From positions 248,001-312,000 of the forward strand of contig NZ_MPZS01000003.1 in assembly GCF_002020135.1 (NCBI RefSeq): DNA of 64,000 bases, given 5' to 3'. Positions 52,773-62,917 of this stretch are shown in pieces (the first letter of the stretch is position 1; each line of letters opens with the position of its first letter). Below the pieces are notes generated by a model that worked only from the letters and a program-made list of their open reading frames with translations, ran no database searches and was not told the DNA's origin. Source of the DNA: Thioclava marina (GTDB lineage: Bacteria > Pseudomonadota > Alphaproteobacteria > Rhodobacterales > Rhodobacteraceae). The translations under genes and the position numbers were made by a program.

Positions 52773-53935
52773 CCGACGATCTCCGGCAATTCTGCGGGCG
52801 CGCGGCGCGACAGAAGCTCGACCCCGTCCTCGCGCAGCACGATGTTTTCTTCATGCACGAGGATATGCCCGTCGCGCGTCTCGCAGCCCGGCTCCAGCGT
52901 AAGCACCATGCCCGCGCGCAGCGGCGTCGTGTCGAGAGGCGTGAAGGAGGGCCATTCGGTCAGAGTGATCCCGAGCCCGTGGCCGAGCCTGCCGCCCGAG
53001 GGCGTGGCACCATGGCGGCGCAGCCCGGCGCAGAGCATCGCATGGACGTCGCAGGCCCGGTGACCCGGGCGCAGGGTGGCGATCACCTCTTCGGTCGCCT
53101 GCCAGAGCGCGTCATTGGCGCGCCGGGCGCAATCCGAGGCGGGACCGATCGCCCAGTTGCGGTCGAAATCGCAGAAATAGCCCTCGCGCACCGCGCCGGT
53201 GTCGAGCATCAGCACATCGCCGGGGCGCAAGGGCTCTGGGCCGGCGGGCGAGATCACATCGCCATAACCATCGCACCCGGCTCCGCCCGCGACATAGCTC
53301 ACCCAATCCGCGCCCTCGTCGAGCAGTGCGATCTGGAAATCGCGGAACACGGCGTCGAGCTTCCGCCCCGCTCGGGCAAATTCCGGCACCCGATCGAACG
53401 CGCGCGCAGCGATTTCGCAGCTCGTGCGGATCTTCGCGATCTCGGCTTCGGACTTGATCTCGCGCACCCGCTGCACGCAGGCGGTGGCGTCCACGAGGGC
53501 GCGCGGGGCGAGGCGGGTGCGCAGGGCCTCGAAATCGGCCAAGGGCATGCGCAGATGCGTCTCCAATCCCATCGGCAGACCAATCCGTCCGCTTTCGGGC
53601 ACCAGATCCGCCAGCGTCCCGGCCAGCAGGCTCACCCCGTCATCACGCGGATCGGGGGCGTCCCATGTGCGGATCTGCGGGATCCAGCAGCGCCCCATCA
53701 GCTCGGCCCCGATCGCTGGGATCACCGCCACGGGCTCGCCCGATTGCGGCACAACGACGAACCACGGACGGGCGGGGCTCTCCCAGAAACGGGTGAGAAA
53801 CCCGGCCGTGTAGAAAATATCGGCGGGCGCGCTCAGCAATAGCGCGTCGAGCCCGCCCGCAGCCATCCCCGCTTGCAGCCGCGTGACGCGGTCGCGATAT
53901 TCCTGCGCGGGAAAGATCAGGGATTTCTCGGTCAT
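52769..53935 (-). CDS. M24-family metallopeptidase (Xaa-Pro dipeptidase / ectoine hydrolase-like)
   Basis: 388 residues: N-terminal creatinase domain (1-150) and a pita-bread M24 domain. Metal ligands of the family are visible: MLDTGAVREGYFCDFDRNWAIG (two Asp), GHGLGITLTEWP (His), TLEPGCE (Glu) and ILVHEENIVL (Glu). Possible roles are Xaa-Pro cleavage, creatinase-like hydrolysis or opening of a cyclic amidine such as ectoine. First gene of the three-gene minus-strand operon. Confidence 0.86.
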   Translation of the reverse strand: MTEKSLIFPAQEYRDRVTRLQAGMAAGGLDALLLSAPADIFYTAGFLTRFWESPARPWFVVVPQSGEPVAVIPAIGAELMGRCWIPQIRTWDAPDPRDDGVSLLAGTLADLVPESGRIGLPMGLETHLRMPLADFEALRTRLAPRALVDATACVQRVREIKSEAEIAKIRTSCEIAARAFDRVPEFARAGRKLDAVFRDFQIALLDEGADWVSYVAGGAGCDGYGDVISPAGPEPLRPGDVLMLDTGAVREGYFCDFDRNWAIGPASDCARRANDALWQATEEVIATLRPGHRACDVHAMLCAGLRRHGATPSGGRLGHGLGITLTEWPSFTPLDTTPLRAGMVLTLEPGCETRDGHILVHEENIVLREDGVELLSRRAPAELPEIVG

Positions 53936-54122
53936 GCCGTCGCGCCTTTCGCTGTCACCCCGCGAACCCTAGCGCGGATCACGCGACTGTGTGTGTGCTT
54001 TTCGACCTCTTCGGTAGAGAGACTGCCTCCAAAGGCTTGCCATTGCCCGTTTACGCGCCACGATAGCGCATCGCGACAGCGGGCCGTGCCCGCGACCGTC
54101 GGGCTCATGGAAAGGAGCGCGC

Positions 54123-55346
54123 GTGAGAAATCCACACGCATCGGACAAAAGGTCATTGCCCGCAGGGATCTGGGCGCTCGGCTTCGTCTCGCTTTTCATG
54201 GATGTCTCCTCCGAGATGATCCACGCGCTTTTGCCGGTCTATCTGACGGTGGGGCTTGGCGCCTCGACACTGGCGGTCGGCGTGATCGAGGGGATCGCCG
54301 AGGCGACTGCCGCGATCACCAAGGTCTTCTCCGGCGCGCTGTCGGACAGGATCGGGCAGCGCAAGCTGCTCGCGGCGCTGGGCTACGGGCTTGCCGCCGT
54401 GACGAAACCGATCTTTCCGCTCGCGCCCAGCTTCGGCTGGCTGGTCGCGGCGCGCTTCATCGACCGCGTCGGCAAGGGTATTCGCGGCGCGCCGCGCGAC
54501 GCGCTGGTGGCCGATCTCGCGCCCGAGGGGCTGCGCGGCGCGGCCTTCGGGCTGCGCCAGTCGCTCGACACGGTCGGCGCCTTCGTGGGCCCGCTCGCCG
54601 CGATCTTGCTGATGTGGCTGTTCTCCGACAATTTCCGTGCCGTGTTCTGGGTTGCGGTGATCCCGGCCTTCCTCTCGCTGGGGCTGATCCTGTTCGCGGT
54701 GAAGGAGCCCGCGCGCCCCGAGGGGCTCCGCCGGGTGCGCAACCCGCTCGCGCCTTCCGAGCTGAAACTCCTGGGCGGGGTCTACTGGTGGGTCGTGGTG
54801 GTGGCGACGCTCTTCACGCTGGCACGTTTCAGCGAGGCCTTCCTGATCCTGCGTGCTGAGGGCGAAGGCGTGCCGATCATGCTGGTGCCGCTGGTCTTCG
54901 TGGGGATGAATTTCGTCTATTCGCTCACCGCTTATCCGGTCGGGGTGCTCTCAGACAGCATCGGTCGGGTCTGGCTTCTGATCGTGGGTCTTTGTCTGTT
55001 GATCGCGGCCGATGTCGTGCTGGCACTCTCGAGCGGGATCACGAACCTTGCGGTTGGCGTGCTGCTCTGGGGTGTGCATATGGGGTTCACGCAGGGGCTG
55101 CTCTCGACGCTGGTGGCCGAGGCGGTCCCGGCCGAGCTGCGCGGCACCGCGTTCGGCATGTTCAACCTCGTTACCGGGATCGCGCTTCTGGTGGCAAGCG
55201 TGGTCGCGGGCGCGCTCTGGGAGGTGTGGGGCCCGCAATGGACCTTCCTTGCCGGAGCGGGGTTCGCGGGAATGGCGCTTCTGAGTTTGCTGCCGCTGCG
55301 CCATCGCCTCGACGGAAAGGCCGCAGCCAAGGCGCCGGCCAGGTAA
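54123..55346 (+). CDS. MFS transporter
   Basis: 407 residues, 12 predicted helices. Start IWALGFVSLFMDVSSEMIHALLPVYL and the loop GALSDRIGQRKLLAALGYG (MFS motif A) with DRVGKGIRGAPRDALVADLAP place it in a family of uncharacterised drug/metabolite exporters. The start is GTG at 54123, preceded by gaaaggagcgcgc. It is divergent from the M24 operon, so it may share a control region of about 190 bases with it. Confidence 0.88.
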   Translation: MRNPHASDKRSLPAGIWALGFVSLFMDVSSEMIHALLPVYLTVGLGASTLAVGVIEGIAEATAAITKVFSGALSDRIGQRKLLAALGYGLAAVTKPIFPLAPSFGWLVAARFIDRVGKGIRGAPRDALVADLAPEGLRGAAFGLRQSLDTVGAFVGPLAAILLMWLFSDNFRAVFWVAVIPAFLSLGLILFAVKEPARPEGLRRVRNPLAPSELKLLGGVYWWVVVVATLFTLARFSEAFLILRAEGEGVPIMLVPLVFVGMNFVYSLTAYPVGVLSDSIGRVWLLIVGLCLLIAADVVLALSSGITNLAVGVLLWGVHMGFTQGLLSTLVAEAVPAELRGTAFGMFNLVTGIALLVASVVAGALWEVWGPQWTFLAGAGFAGMALLSLLPLRHRLDGKAAAKAPAR

Positions 55347-55507
55347 TCCGGGTTTTCAGCCATTCGCTGGGAACATACCTTCTATTCAAGACTAAGTTGT
55401 TCTGCCTCAATGCGTTCGTGCTGCGACGGAGCTCTGATTGTCACACGTATCAATCCAGAGCATCGTTCAGGATGCGGCGATGGCGCGACGAGTGAAGGAC
55501 GACCCAG

Positions 55508-56758
55508 ATGGCGGATCGAAGCAGCGAAGAGATCGAACGGATGCTCGCAGGGGCCAAGCACCGCAAGAGGGGCTGGCTCTGGGCGGTCGTTGTGGTCGCA
55601 GTGCTCGGCGCGGCGGGGGCCTGGTTCTGGCTCGCGCGTTCCCAGCAATCGGGGGGCGTGACTTACGTGACCGAGGCCGTCACGCGCGGTGACCTGACGG
55701 TGACGGTGACCGCAACCGGCACGGTCGAGCCGACGACCGAGGTCGAGGTTTCTTCCGAGCTTTCGGGCACGCTCGCGAGCATCGAGGTCGATTACAACGA
55801 TGCGGTCGAGGTGGGGCAGGTTCTCGCCCGTCTCGACGACACGAAATTCAATGCGCAGGTCGCGAATGCCGAGGCCGCTCTGGCCGCGGCGAAGGCAGAG
55901 CTTTTGCAGGCCGAAGCCACGCAGCGCGAGGCAACCGAGCTTTACGACGCGCAGGCCGAGCTTGAGCGGCGTGGGGTGGTGAACCACAGCGATTTCGTGG
56001 GCTACGTTGCCACGCGTGACCGGGCGGTGGCCGCGGTTCAGGCGGCGCAGGCCTCGCTCACCCTGGCCGAAGCCAATCTCGCGATGGAAAAGGACGATCT
56101 GGAAAAGACGGTGATCCGTTCCCCGATCAAGGGCGTGGTGCTGGATCGCGACGTTTCGGCCGGGCAGATCGTGGCGGCGTCGCTCTCTGCCCCGACGCTT
56201 TTCACGTTGGCCGAGGATCTGAGCAAGATGCAGCTTCTGGTCGATATCGACGAGGCCGATATCGGGCAGGTCGAGGTCGGCAACCGGGCCAGCTTCACCG
56301 TCGACGCCTATCCCGGAGAGATCTTTCCCGCGACGATCACTCAGGTGCGCTATGCGCCAGAAACCACCGATGACGTGGTCACCTACAAAGGCGTTCTTGC
56401 CGTGGATAACGGCGAGATGATGCTGCGTCCCGGCATGACCGCCACCGCGACGATCACCGTCGATGAAGAAACCGGCGCGCTTCTGGTGCCCAATGCGGCC
56501 TTGCGCTACGCGCCGCCGCAGGTGGTCGAGGATACGGGCAATGGCGCGGGCGGACTGATCGGGCTGATCATGCCGTCCCGGCCCGGATCGGACAGCGCGA
56601 CCGCGACGGGCAAATCCGTCTGGGTGCTGCGCGACGGGACCCCGGTCGAAGTGGCGGTCACGCCCGGAGCGTCCAACGGCAAACTCACGATCATCACCGA
56701 GGGGGATCTGGCCGAGGGCGATCAGGTGATCACCGACCAGCGGGACGGCGCGCAATGA
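55508..56758 (+). CDS. MacA-like periplasmic adaptor (HlyD/RND type)
   Basis: 416 residues. One N-terminal membrane helix (WLWAVVVVAVLGAAGAWFWLA), a barrel-sandwich (lipoyl) half VTATGTVEPTTEVEVSSELSG, a coiled-coil hairpin at about 110-200 (AEAALAAAKAELLQAEAT) and beta-barrel and membrane-proximal domains. It links the MacB-type ATPase and permease downstream to an outer-membrane channel; no TolC gene is in the window. Stop overlaps the next start by four bases. Confidence 0.9.
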   Translation: MADRSSEEIERMLAGAKHRKRGWLWAVVVVAVLGAAGAWFWLARSQQSGGVTYVTEAVTRGDLTVTVTATGTVEPTTEVEVSSELSGTLASIEVDYNDAVEVGQVLARLDDTKFNAQVANAEAALAAAKAELLQAEATQREATELYDAQAELERRGVVNHSDFVGYVATRDRAVAAVQAAQASLTLAEANLAMEKDDLEKTVIRSPIKGVVLDRDVSAGQIVAASLSAPTLFTLAEDLSKMQLLVDIDEADIGQVEVGNRASFTVDAYPGEIFPATITQVRYAPETTDDVVTYKGVLAVDNGEMMLRPGMTATATITVDEETGALLVPNAALRYAPPQVVEDTGNGAGGLIGLIMPSRPGSDSATATGKSVWVLRDGTPVEVAVTPGASNGKLTIITEGDLAEGDQVITDQRDGAQ

Positions 56759-57459
56759 GCCCGCCTCTGATCGAGCTGGAAGGCATCACGCGAACCTATG
56801 GCTCGGGTGAGGCGCTGGTGCGCGCGCTCGACGGGGTGGATCTGACCGTGGAGAAAGGAGAGTTCGTCGCGATCATGGGGCCCTCGGGGTCGGGCAAGTC
56901 GACGGCGATGAACATCATCGGCTGTCTCGACCGTCCGAGTGGCGGGCATTACCGCTTCAACGGGGTCGAGGTGGCGACGCTCGATCAGGACCAGCGCGCG
57001 CTCTTGCGCCGCAACTACCTCGGTTTCGTCTTTCAGGGCTACAACCTTCTGCCGCGCACAACCGCGATCGAGAATGTCGAACTGCCGCTGATCTACAAGG
57101 GCCAGCGCAAGGCCGAGCGGCTGGTGCGGGCGCGTGAGGCGCTGCAGCGCGTCGGGCTCGAAGGGCGCGAGCATCATACGCCCTCGCAGCTCTCGGGCGG
57201 TCAGCAACAGCGGGTGGCGATCGCGCGGGCGCTCGCGGGAGAGCCGATGGTGATGCTCGCCGACGAGCCCACGGGCAACCTCGACACGAAACGCAGCGTC
57301 GAGATCATGGAACTGATGCAGAAGCTCAATCGCGAGGCGGGGCTGACCATCGTCATGGTGACCCACGAGGAAGACATGGCCGCCTATGCCTCGCGGCTGG
57401 TCGTCTTCACCGATGGCAAGGTCGTGCGTGACGAGTTGATGCAGGAAAGGGCGTCGTGA
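56755..57459 (+). CDS. MacB/LolD-type ABC ATP-binding protein
   Basis: 234 residues. Walker [16 protein letters not shown], the MacB-specific Q-loop region [22 protein letters not shown], signature [15 protein letters not shown] and Walker [13 protein letters not shown]. Energises the permease encoded next; the coupling to a MacA-like adaptor indicates export from the periplasm. Confidence 0.93.
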   Translation: MSPPLIELEGITRTYGSGEALVRALDGVDLTVEKGEFVAIMGPSGSGKSTAMNIIGCLDRPSGGHYRFNGVEVATLDQDQRALLRRNYLGFVFQGYNLLPRTTAIENVELPLIYKGQRKAERLVRAREALQRVGLEGREHHTPSQLSGGQQQRVAIARALAGEPMVMLADEPTGNLDTKRSVEIMELMQKLNREAGLTIVMVTHEEDMAAYASRLVVFTDGKVVRDELMQERAS

Positions 57460-58664
57460 TGCTTTGGGAAACGGTTCGCCTTGCACTCACCGCGATCACC
57501 CGCAATGCGCTGCGCTCCTTCCTGACGGTGCTCGGCGTGGTGATCGGCGTCGCGGCGGTGATCGCGATGGTGACGGTGGGGCAGGGCTCGTCCGAGCAGG
57601 TTTCGGCCAATGTGGAATCGCTCGGCACAAGCGTTCTGGTGCTGCGTCCCGGTGCGCAGATGATGGGGCCGGGGGCGCGCGACAACGCCCCGTCCTTCAA
57701 GCTCGCGGATGTCGAGGCGCTTCAGGATCTGACCTCTCTCTCCGCGGTCGCTCCGACTGTTTCGAGTTCGGAAACCGCTGTTTACGGCAATTCAAACCGC
57801 TCCACCACGATCACCGGCACGACCTCGGCCTATCTCGAGATCGGCGGCTGGGAGATCGCACGCGGACGCAGCTTTTCGACCGCCGAGGATCGTAGCGGAG
57901 CGAATGTCTGCATCATCGGCGAGACGGTGCGCACCGCGCTGTTCGGCTCGACAGATCCCACGGGCGAGAAGATCCGCATCAAATCCATCTCCTGTGAGGT
58001 GATCGGCCTTCTGGTCGCCAAGGGGGCGGGCTCTTTCGGGCAGGATCAGGATGATCTGGTGATCATGCCGGTGCGCACCGTGCAGCGTCGACTTCTGGGC
58101 AGCCAGGACGTGTCCTCCATTTCGATGACGGTCGCCTCCGGTGTGTCTTCCGAGCGCGCGATCTCGGACATCAAGACCCTGATGCGCGACCGCCGCCGCA
58201 TCGCCATCGGCGAGGAGGATGATTTCTCGGTCAATGACATGAAGGAACTCGCCTCGATGCTGAACTCGGTCAACTCGGTGTTGACGGGGCTGCTGTCCTC
58301 GGTCGCGGCGGTGAGCCTGCTTGTGGGGGGCATCGGGATCATGAACATCATGCTGGTCTCGGTGACCGAGCGTACCCGCGAGATCGGCATCCGCCTTTCG
58401 GTGGGCGCACAGGCAAGCCAGGTGCTGATGCAGTTCCTCGTCGAGGCGGTGGTGCTCTCGCTTCTCGGGGGCGTGATCGGCATCCTTGCGGGGCTCGGGC
58501 TCGCCTATGTCGCGGCGCAGATCATGGCGATCCCGTTCTCGCCCAGCCTCGACGTGATTGCGCTGGCCTTCGGTTTCTCGGCGGTGGTGGGCATGGTCTT
58601 CGGCTATTTCCCGGCCCGTGCGGCGGCCCGGCTCGATCCGATCGAGGCGCTGCACTACCAGTGA
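57459..58664 (+). CDS. MacB-type permease (FtsX-like)
   Basis: 401 residues. One N-terminal helix (FLTVLGVVIGVAAVIAMVTVGQG), a large periplasmic MacB_PCD domain, then three C-terminal helices with the FtsX motif GGIGIMNIMLVSVTERTREIGIRLSVGA. In MacB of E. coli the ATPase and permease are fused; here they are separate genes with a one-base overlap (ATG at 57459; a GTG lies three bases upstream). Confidence 0.92.
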   Translation: MLWETVRLALTAITRNALRSFLTVLGVVIGVAAVIAMVTVGQGSSEQVSANVESLGTSVLVLRPGAQMMGPGARDNAPSFKLADVEALQDLTSLSAVAPTVSSSETAVYGNSNRSTTITGTTSAYLEIGGWEIARGRSFSTAEDRSGANVCIIGETVRTALFGSTDPTGEKIRIKSISCEVIGLLVAKGAGSFGQDQDDLVIMPVRTVQRRLLGSQDVSSISMTVASGVSSERAISDIKTLMRDRRRIAIGEEDDFSVNDMKELASMLNSVNSVLTGLLSSVAAVSLLVGGIGIMNIMLVSVTERTREIGIRLSVGAQASQVLMQFLVEAVVLSLLGGVIGILAGLGLAYVAAQIMAIPFSPSLDVIALAFGFSAVVGMVFGYFPARAAARLDPIEALHYQ

Positions 58665-58673
58665 GGCGCGCGC

Positions 58674-59957
58674 TCAGCGCCGCTTCTCGCCCAGCGTCCA
58701 GACGCCGGCGATGGCACGGTCATCGCCCATCATGATCGTCGGGAAGATCGCTTCCCAGATATCCTCGGCACGCGCCGCGCGTTGGGCGATGGCGGGGGTC
58801 GAGGCGAGATCGACGGCGATGAAATCGGCTTCCATGCCGGGCGCCAGCGCGCCGATCCTGTCGCCCATCCGTATCGCCTGCGCCGAGCCTTGGGTGGCGA
58901 GCCACCAGAGCTGGGCGGGATGGAGCGGCTTGTGCGTGAGCTGGCCGATCTCATAGGCCGCAGCCATCGTGCGCAGCATCGAAAAGCTCGACCCGCCGCC
59001 GGTATCGGTCGCAAGTCCGATCCGCTGCCCCTCCGCCAGCCTCTTGGGCCAATCGAAGAGCCCCGAGCCGATGAAGGTGTTCGAGGTCGGACAATGGATC
59101 AGCGCCGCGCCCACCTCCTGGATCCTGTCGGCCTCGCGCGGCTCGAGATGGATCGCGTGGCCGTAAAGCGCGTTCGGGCCGAGAAGCCCATAGGTCTCAT
59201 AGGTGTCGAGATAGTCGCGCGCGGTCGGGTAAAGCTCGTGTACCCAGGCGATCTCGTCCACCTGCTCGGACAGATGGGTCTGCATCAGGCAGTCGGGGTG
59301 TTCGGCCCAAAGCGCCCCGAGCGCGGCCAGTTGATCGGCCGAGGAGGTGGGCGAAAAGCGCGGCGTGATCACATAGGACAGCCGGTCCACCCCGTGCCAG
59401 CGCCCCAGCAGCGCCTTGCTGTCGTCATAGGCCGATTGCGGCGTGTCGCGCAGGCCGTCGGGGGCGTTGCGATCCATGCAGGTCTTGCCCGCCGCCACCC
59501 GCATTCCGCGCGCCTGTGCGACGGTGAAGAAGGCGTCGACGCTGCCCGGATGGATCGTGCAATAGCTGCACATCGTCGTGGTGCCGTTCTCGAGCGCGAG
59601 ATCGAGATAGAGATTGGCGATCTGCGTCGCATGGGCGGGATCGGCGAAGGAGATCTCCTCGGGGAAGGTGTAGTGATTGAGCCAGTCGATCAGTCGCTTG
59701 CCCCAGCTCGCGATGATCGCCGTCTGCGGATAATGCACATGCGCGTCGATGAACCCCGGCGAAAGGAGATTCGCTCCGTGATCGGTAACGCGCGCTTGGG
59801 GGTGGGCCGCGCGCAGTTCATCGGCCTCGCCGACGACCGCGATCTTGCCGCCCTCGATGAGCAGCGCGCCATGGCGGCGATGGGTGACCGCCTCGGGCCC
59901 CTCGACCAGCGCATCTCCGCGATATTCCAGAACCTGACCCAGATGCAGCTCAGCCAT
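58674..59957 (-). CDS. guaD: guanine deaminase
   Basis: 427 residues of the amidohydrolase superfamily; deaminates guanine to xanthine. Zinc and catalytic residues are visible: PGFIDAHVHYPQTAI (HxH), MQTHLSEQVDEIAW (His), YGHAIHLEPREA (His) and ATDTGGGSSFSML (Asp). CTIHPGSVDAFF and GKTCMDRNAPD are GuaD-specific. Convergent with the MacB permease gene, ten bases from its stop. No other purine-degradation gene is adjacent. Confidence 0.92.
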   Translation of the reverse strand: MAELHLGQVLEYRGDALVEGPEAVTHRRHGALLIEGGKIAVVGEADELRAAHPQARVTDHGANLLSPGFIDAHVHYPQTAIIASWGKRLIDWLNHYTFPEEISFADPAHATQIANLYLDLALENGTTTMCSYCTIHPGSVDAFFTVAQARGMRVAAGKTCMDRNAPDGLRDTPQSAYDDSKALLGRWHGVDRLSYVITPRFSPTSSADQLAALGALWAEHPDCLMQTHLSEQVDEIAWVHELYPTARDYLDTYETYGLLGPNALYGHAIHLEPREADRIQEVGAALIHCPTSNTFIGSGLFDWPKRLAEGQRIGLATDTGGGSSFSMLRTMAAAYEIGQLTHKPLHPAQLWWLATQGSAQAIRMGDRIGALAPGMEADFIAVDLASTPAIAQRAARAEDIWEAIFPTIMMGDDRAIAGVWTLGEKRR

Positions 59958-60101
59958 TACTCTCTCCTGTCCGACGCACCATGCTAGGGCGACGCCGCGA
60001 CAAGGTAAATCTCTGGCGGAGCGGACCGGTTTTTTCCGCGCGCCCCCTGTCCATCCGCGCGAATTCGTCTATGTTTTCCGCGCGATCGGAATGGGGGCGA
60101 C

Positions 60102-61487
60102 ATGGCCGAAGCACTTGCCGAAGAACATGACCGCGAGGAAGAGGACTACCGGCTTGACGGGGAGGTCGTCGAGGCGATCCTCGATGCCGCCGAGCAGGGT
60201 GACGCGGAGAGGCTGAGCGCACTGCTCGAACCGCTCCACGCGGCCGATATCGCCGACCTTCTCGAACAGGTCTCCGGCAGCGAGCGTCGCGCGATCCTGC
60301 GCCTTTGGGGGCGCGAGATCGACGGTGAGATCCTCACCGAGATCGACGAGGGCATTCGCGAAGAGGTGCTTGAAAGCCTGCCGCCGGAAGTTCTGGCCGA
60401 GGCGGTGCGCGAGCTCGACTCCGATGACGTGGTCGATCTCATCGAAGACCTCGAAGAGCCGCAGCAGGAGGCCATCCTCGAAGCGCTCGACGAGCCGGAC
60501 CGTGCCGCGGTCGAGAAATCGCTCGCCTATCCCGAATATTCCGCCGGCCGCCTCATGCAGCGCGAAGTCGTCACCGCGCCCGAACATTGGACGGTGGGCG
60601 AGACGATCGACTATCTGCGCTCGGCCGAATGGCTGCCCGACCAGTTTTACCATGTGATCCTTGTCGATCCGGCCTATCATCCGCTGGGCAATATCACCCT
60701 CGGACGGATCCTCTCGGCTCCGCGCGCCTCGAAGCTGATCGATATCTGCGAAGAGGAATTCCGCACGATCTCGGCCTATCAGGAAGAGGGCGACGTCGCC
60801 TATGCGTTCAACCAGTATCACCTGATCTCGGCCCCGGTCGTGGACGAGGATGACCGGCTCGTCGGCGTCATCACCATCGACGACGCGATGTCCGTGCTCG
60901 ACGAAGAGCACGAGGAAGACATCCTGCGTCTGGCCGGTGTGGGCGAGGAATCGGCAATCTCGGATACGGTGATGGAGACCGTTCGCCAGCGACTGCCCTG
61001 GCTCTTCGTGAACCTGCTGACGGCGATTCTGGCCTCGGGGGTCATTTCGCTTTTCGAGGGCACGATTCAGCAGCTCGTGGCGCTGGCGGTGCTGATGCCG
61101 ATCGTGGCCTCGATGGGGGGCAATGCGGGCACGCAGACCCTGACCGTTGCGGTGCGCGCGCTCGCGACGCGTGACCTCACCGAGAGCAACGTCTGGCGCG
61201 TTGTGCGACGCGAGGCGGTCGTGGGGCTGTTGAACGGGCTGGCATTTGCGCTGGTGATGGGGATCGTGGCCGCCTTCTGGTTCTCGGGCGCGCAGCTCGG
61301 GATCGTGATCGGGCTGGCGATGGTGATCAATCTCGTCGTCGCGGCGCTCTCGGGTATTCTGATCCCGTTGGCGCTGGAGAAACTGGGGGCTGACCCGGCG
61401 CTGGCCTCGGGGACGTTCGTGACCACGATGACCGATGTGGTGGGCTTCTTCGCCTTCCTCGGGCTCGCCTCGGTCCTGCTGCTGTGA
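60102..61487 (+). CDS. mgtE: MgtE-family magnesium transporter
   Basis: 461 residues: acidic N domain of helical repeats (ALLEPLHAADIADLLEQV), two CBS domains at about 140-260 (GETIDYLRSAEWLPDQFYHVILVD and VDEDDRLVGVITIDDAM), and a C-terminal five-helix channel domain with PIVASMGGNAGTQTLTVAVRALA, the conserved pore motif. Cytosolic domains gate the channel by Mg. Stop overlaps the GTG start of the next gene. Confidence 0.94.
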   Translation: MAEALAEEHDREEEDYRLDGEVVEAILDAAEQGDAERLSALLEPLHAADIADLLEQVSGSERRAILRLWGREIDGEILTEIDEGIREEVLESLPPEVLAEAVRELDSDDVVDLIEDLEEPQQEAILEALDEPDRAAVEKSLAYPEYSAGRLMQREVVTAPEHWTVGETIDYLRSAEWLPDQFYHVILVDPAYHPLGNITLGRILSAPRASKLIDICEEEFRTISAYQEEGDVAYAFNQYHLISAPVVDEDDRLVGVITIDDAMSVLDEEHEEDILRLAGVGEESAISDTVMETVRQRLPWLFVNLLTAILASGVISLFEGTIQQLVALAVLMPIVASMGGNAGTQTLTVAVRALATRDLTESNVWRVVRREAVVGLLNGLAFALVMGIVAAFWFSGAQLGIVIGLAMVINLVVAALSGILIPLALEKLGADPALASGTFVTTMTDVVGFFAFLGLASVLLL

Positions 61488-62020
61488 GCAAGGACCTCGC
61501 CCGCAAGGATGCCTTCGCCGCGCGAAAGGTGGCGCATGCGGCGGATGATGGCGCGGCTACGCGAGCGCTGACGGCGGCGCTGGAGCCCTTTGCGGGCAAG
61601 GTTCTGGCAGGATACTGGCCGATCCGAACCGAGCCCGATCCGCGCCCGGCGATGGTGGCCCATGGCGGGCCGCTCTGCCTGCCGGTCGTGATGGGGCAGG
61701 GGCAGCCGCTGGTCTTTCACCGCTGGAGCCCCGAAACCGAGATGATCGAAGGCGCTTATGGCGCGCATGTCCCGGCCAATGGCGAGGAGATCATCCCCGA
61801 GGTGCTGATCGTGCCGCTCCTGGCCTTCGATGCGCTCGGTTATCGCTTGGGCTATGGCGGCGGCTTTTACGACCGCACGCTGGAGGGCCTGCGCGCCCGC
61901 GGCCCGGTCACCGCGATCGGCTTTGCCTTCGCGGCGCAGGAAGTGCCGCAGGTGCCGACCGAGCCGACCGACCAGCCGCTCGACATGATCGTGACCGAGG
62001 CGGGCGTGCGCCGCTTCTGA
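61484..62020 (+). CDS. 5-formyltetrahydrofolate cyclo-ligase
   Basis: 178 residues. Family signature GYGGGFYDRTLEGL near residue 125 and FHRWSPETEMIEGAYG, VLIVPLLAFDALGYRLG. It converts 5-formyl-THF to 5,10-methenyl-THF using ATP. The start is GTG at 61484 overlapping the mgtE stop. It abuts the stop of purU on the other strand; both proteins belong to one-carbon folate metabolism. Confidence 0.93.
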   Translation: MSKDLARKDAFAARKVAHAADDGAATRALTAALEPFAGKVLAGYWPIRTEPDPRPAMVAHGGPLCLPVVMGQGQPLVFHRWSPETEMIEGAYGAHVPANGEEIIPEVLIVPLLAFDALGYRLGYGGGFYDRTLEGLRARGPVTAIGFAFAAQEVPQVPTEPTDQPLDMIVTEAGVRRF

Positions 62021-62917
62021 TCAGCCCATCCGCTCGGAGGCGTAGGCGCCGGGCGAAGCCGGGAAGACCACCGTCTTGTTGCCATTGAGGAAGACGCGGC
62101 TTTGCACATGGGCGTGGATCGCGCGCGCCAGCACCTGCGCCTCGACATCGCGACCCAGCGAGACGTAATCCTCGGGGCTCTGCGCATGGGTGACGCGCAC
62201 GGTGTCCTGCTCGATGATCGGACCCTCGTCGAGATCGGCGGTCACGTAGTGCGAGGTCGCCCCGATCAGCTTCACGCCGCGCTCATAGGCCTGCTTGTAG
62301 GGGTTCGCGCCCTTGAAGCTCGGCAGGAAGGAGTGGTGGATGTTGATGATCCGGCCCGACATCTTCTGGCACAGCGCATCCGAGAGGATCTGCATGTAGC
62401 GCGCCAGAACGACCAGCTCGGCGCCGCTCTCGTCGACCACGTCGAGCAGGCGCTTTTCGGCCTCGGGCTTGTTCTCCTTCGTCACTTTGATGTGGTGGAA
62501 GGGCAGGTCGTGGTTCACGACGACCTTCTGATAGGTCATGTGGTTCGAGACCACGCCCACGATCTCGATCGGCAGCGCGCCGATGCGCCAGCGATAGAGC
62601 AGGTCGTTCAGGCAATGGCCGAAATTCGACACCATCAGCAGGACCTTCATCTTCTCGGTGGCATCGCGCACCGCCCAGTCCATCTGGAAATCCGTTGCGA
62701 CGGGCTCGAAGGCGGCGCGGATCGCGTCCGCATCGGCACCCTTTTCCGACACGAAGCTCACACGCATGAAGAACTGCCCGGTCTTCGGGTCGTCATATTG
62801 ATGCGAGTCGGTGATGTTGCAGCCCTGATCGGCCAGCACATTGGCAATGCCCGCGACGATCCCCCGCGTCGAGGGGCAGGCAACGGTGAGAACGTAGGCT
62901 TTGGCGGTCTCGGTCAT
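62021..62917 (-). CDS. purU: formyltetrahydrofolate deformylase
   Basis: 298 residues. N-terminal ACT domain (1-80, YVLTVACPSTRGIVAGIANVL) and a formyltransferase-fold C-terminal domain with IINIHHSFLPSFKGANPY and IGATSHYVTADLDEGPIIEQD. It hydrolyses 10-formyl-THF to formate and THF. Ribosome site aaagga before the ATG. Convergent with and directly touching the cyclo-ligase gene. Confidence 0.94.
   Translation of the reverse strand: MTETAKAYVLTVACPSTRGIVAGIANVLADQGCNITDSHQYDDPKTGQFFMRVSFVSEKGADADAIRAAFEPVATDFQMDWAVRDATEKMKVLLMVSNFGHCLNDLLYRWRIGALPIEIVGVVSNHMTYQKVVVNHDLPFHHIKVTKENKPEAEKRLLDVVDESGAELVVLARYMQILSDALCQKMSGRIINIHHSFLPSFKGANPYKQAYERGVKLIGATSHYVTADLDEGPIIEQDTVRVTHAQSPEDYVSLGRDVEAQVLARAIHAHVQSRVFLNGNKTVVFPASPGAYASERMG

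Noticed and set aside
52032-53935. Complete ectoine degradation operon
   Set aside because: Only proteins resembling EutA and EutD are present; EutB, EutC, EutE and the Ehu transporter are missing.
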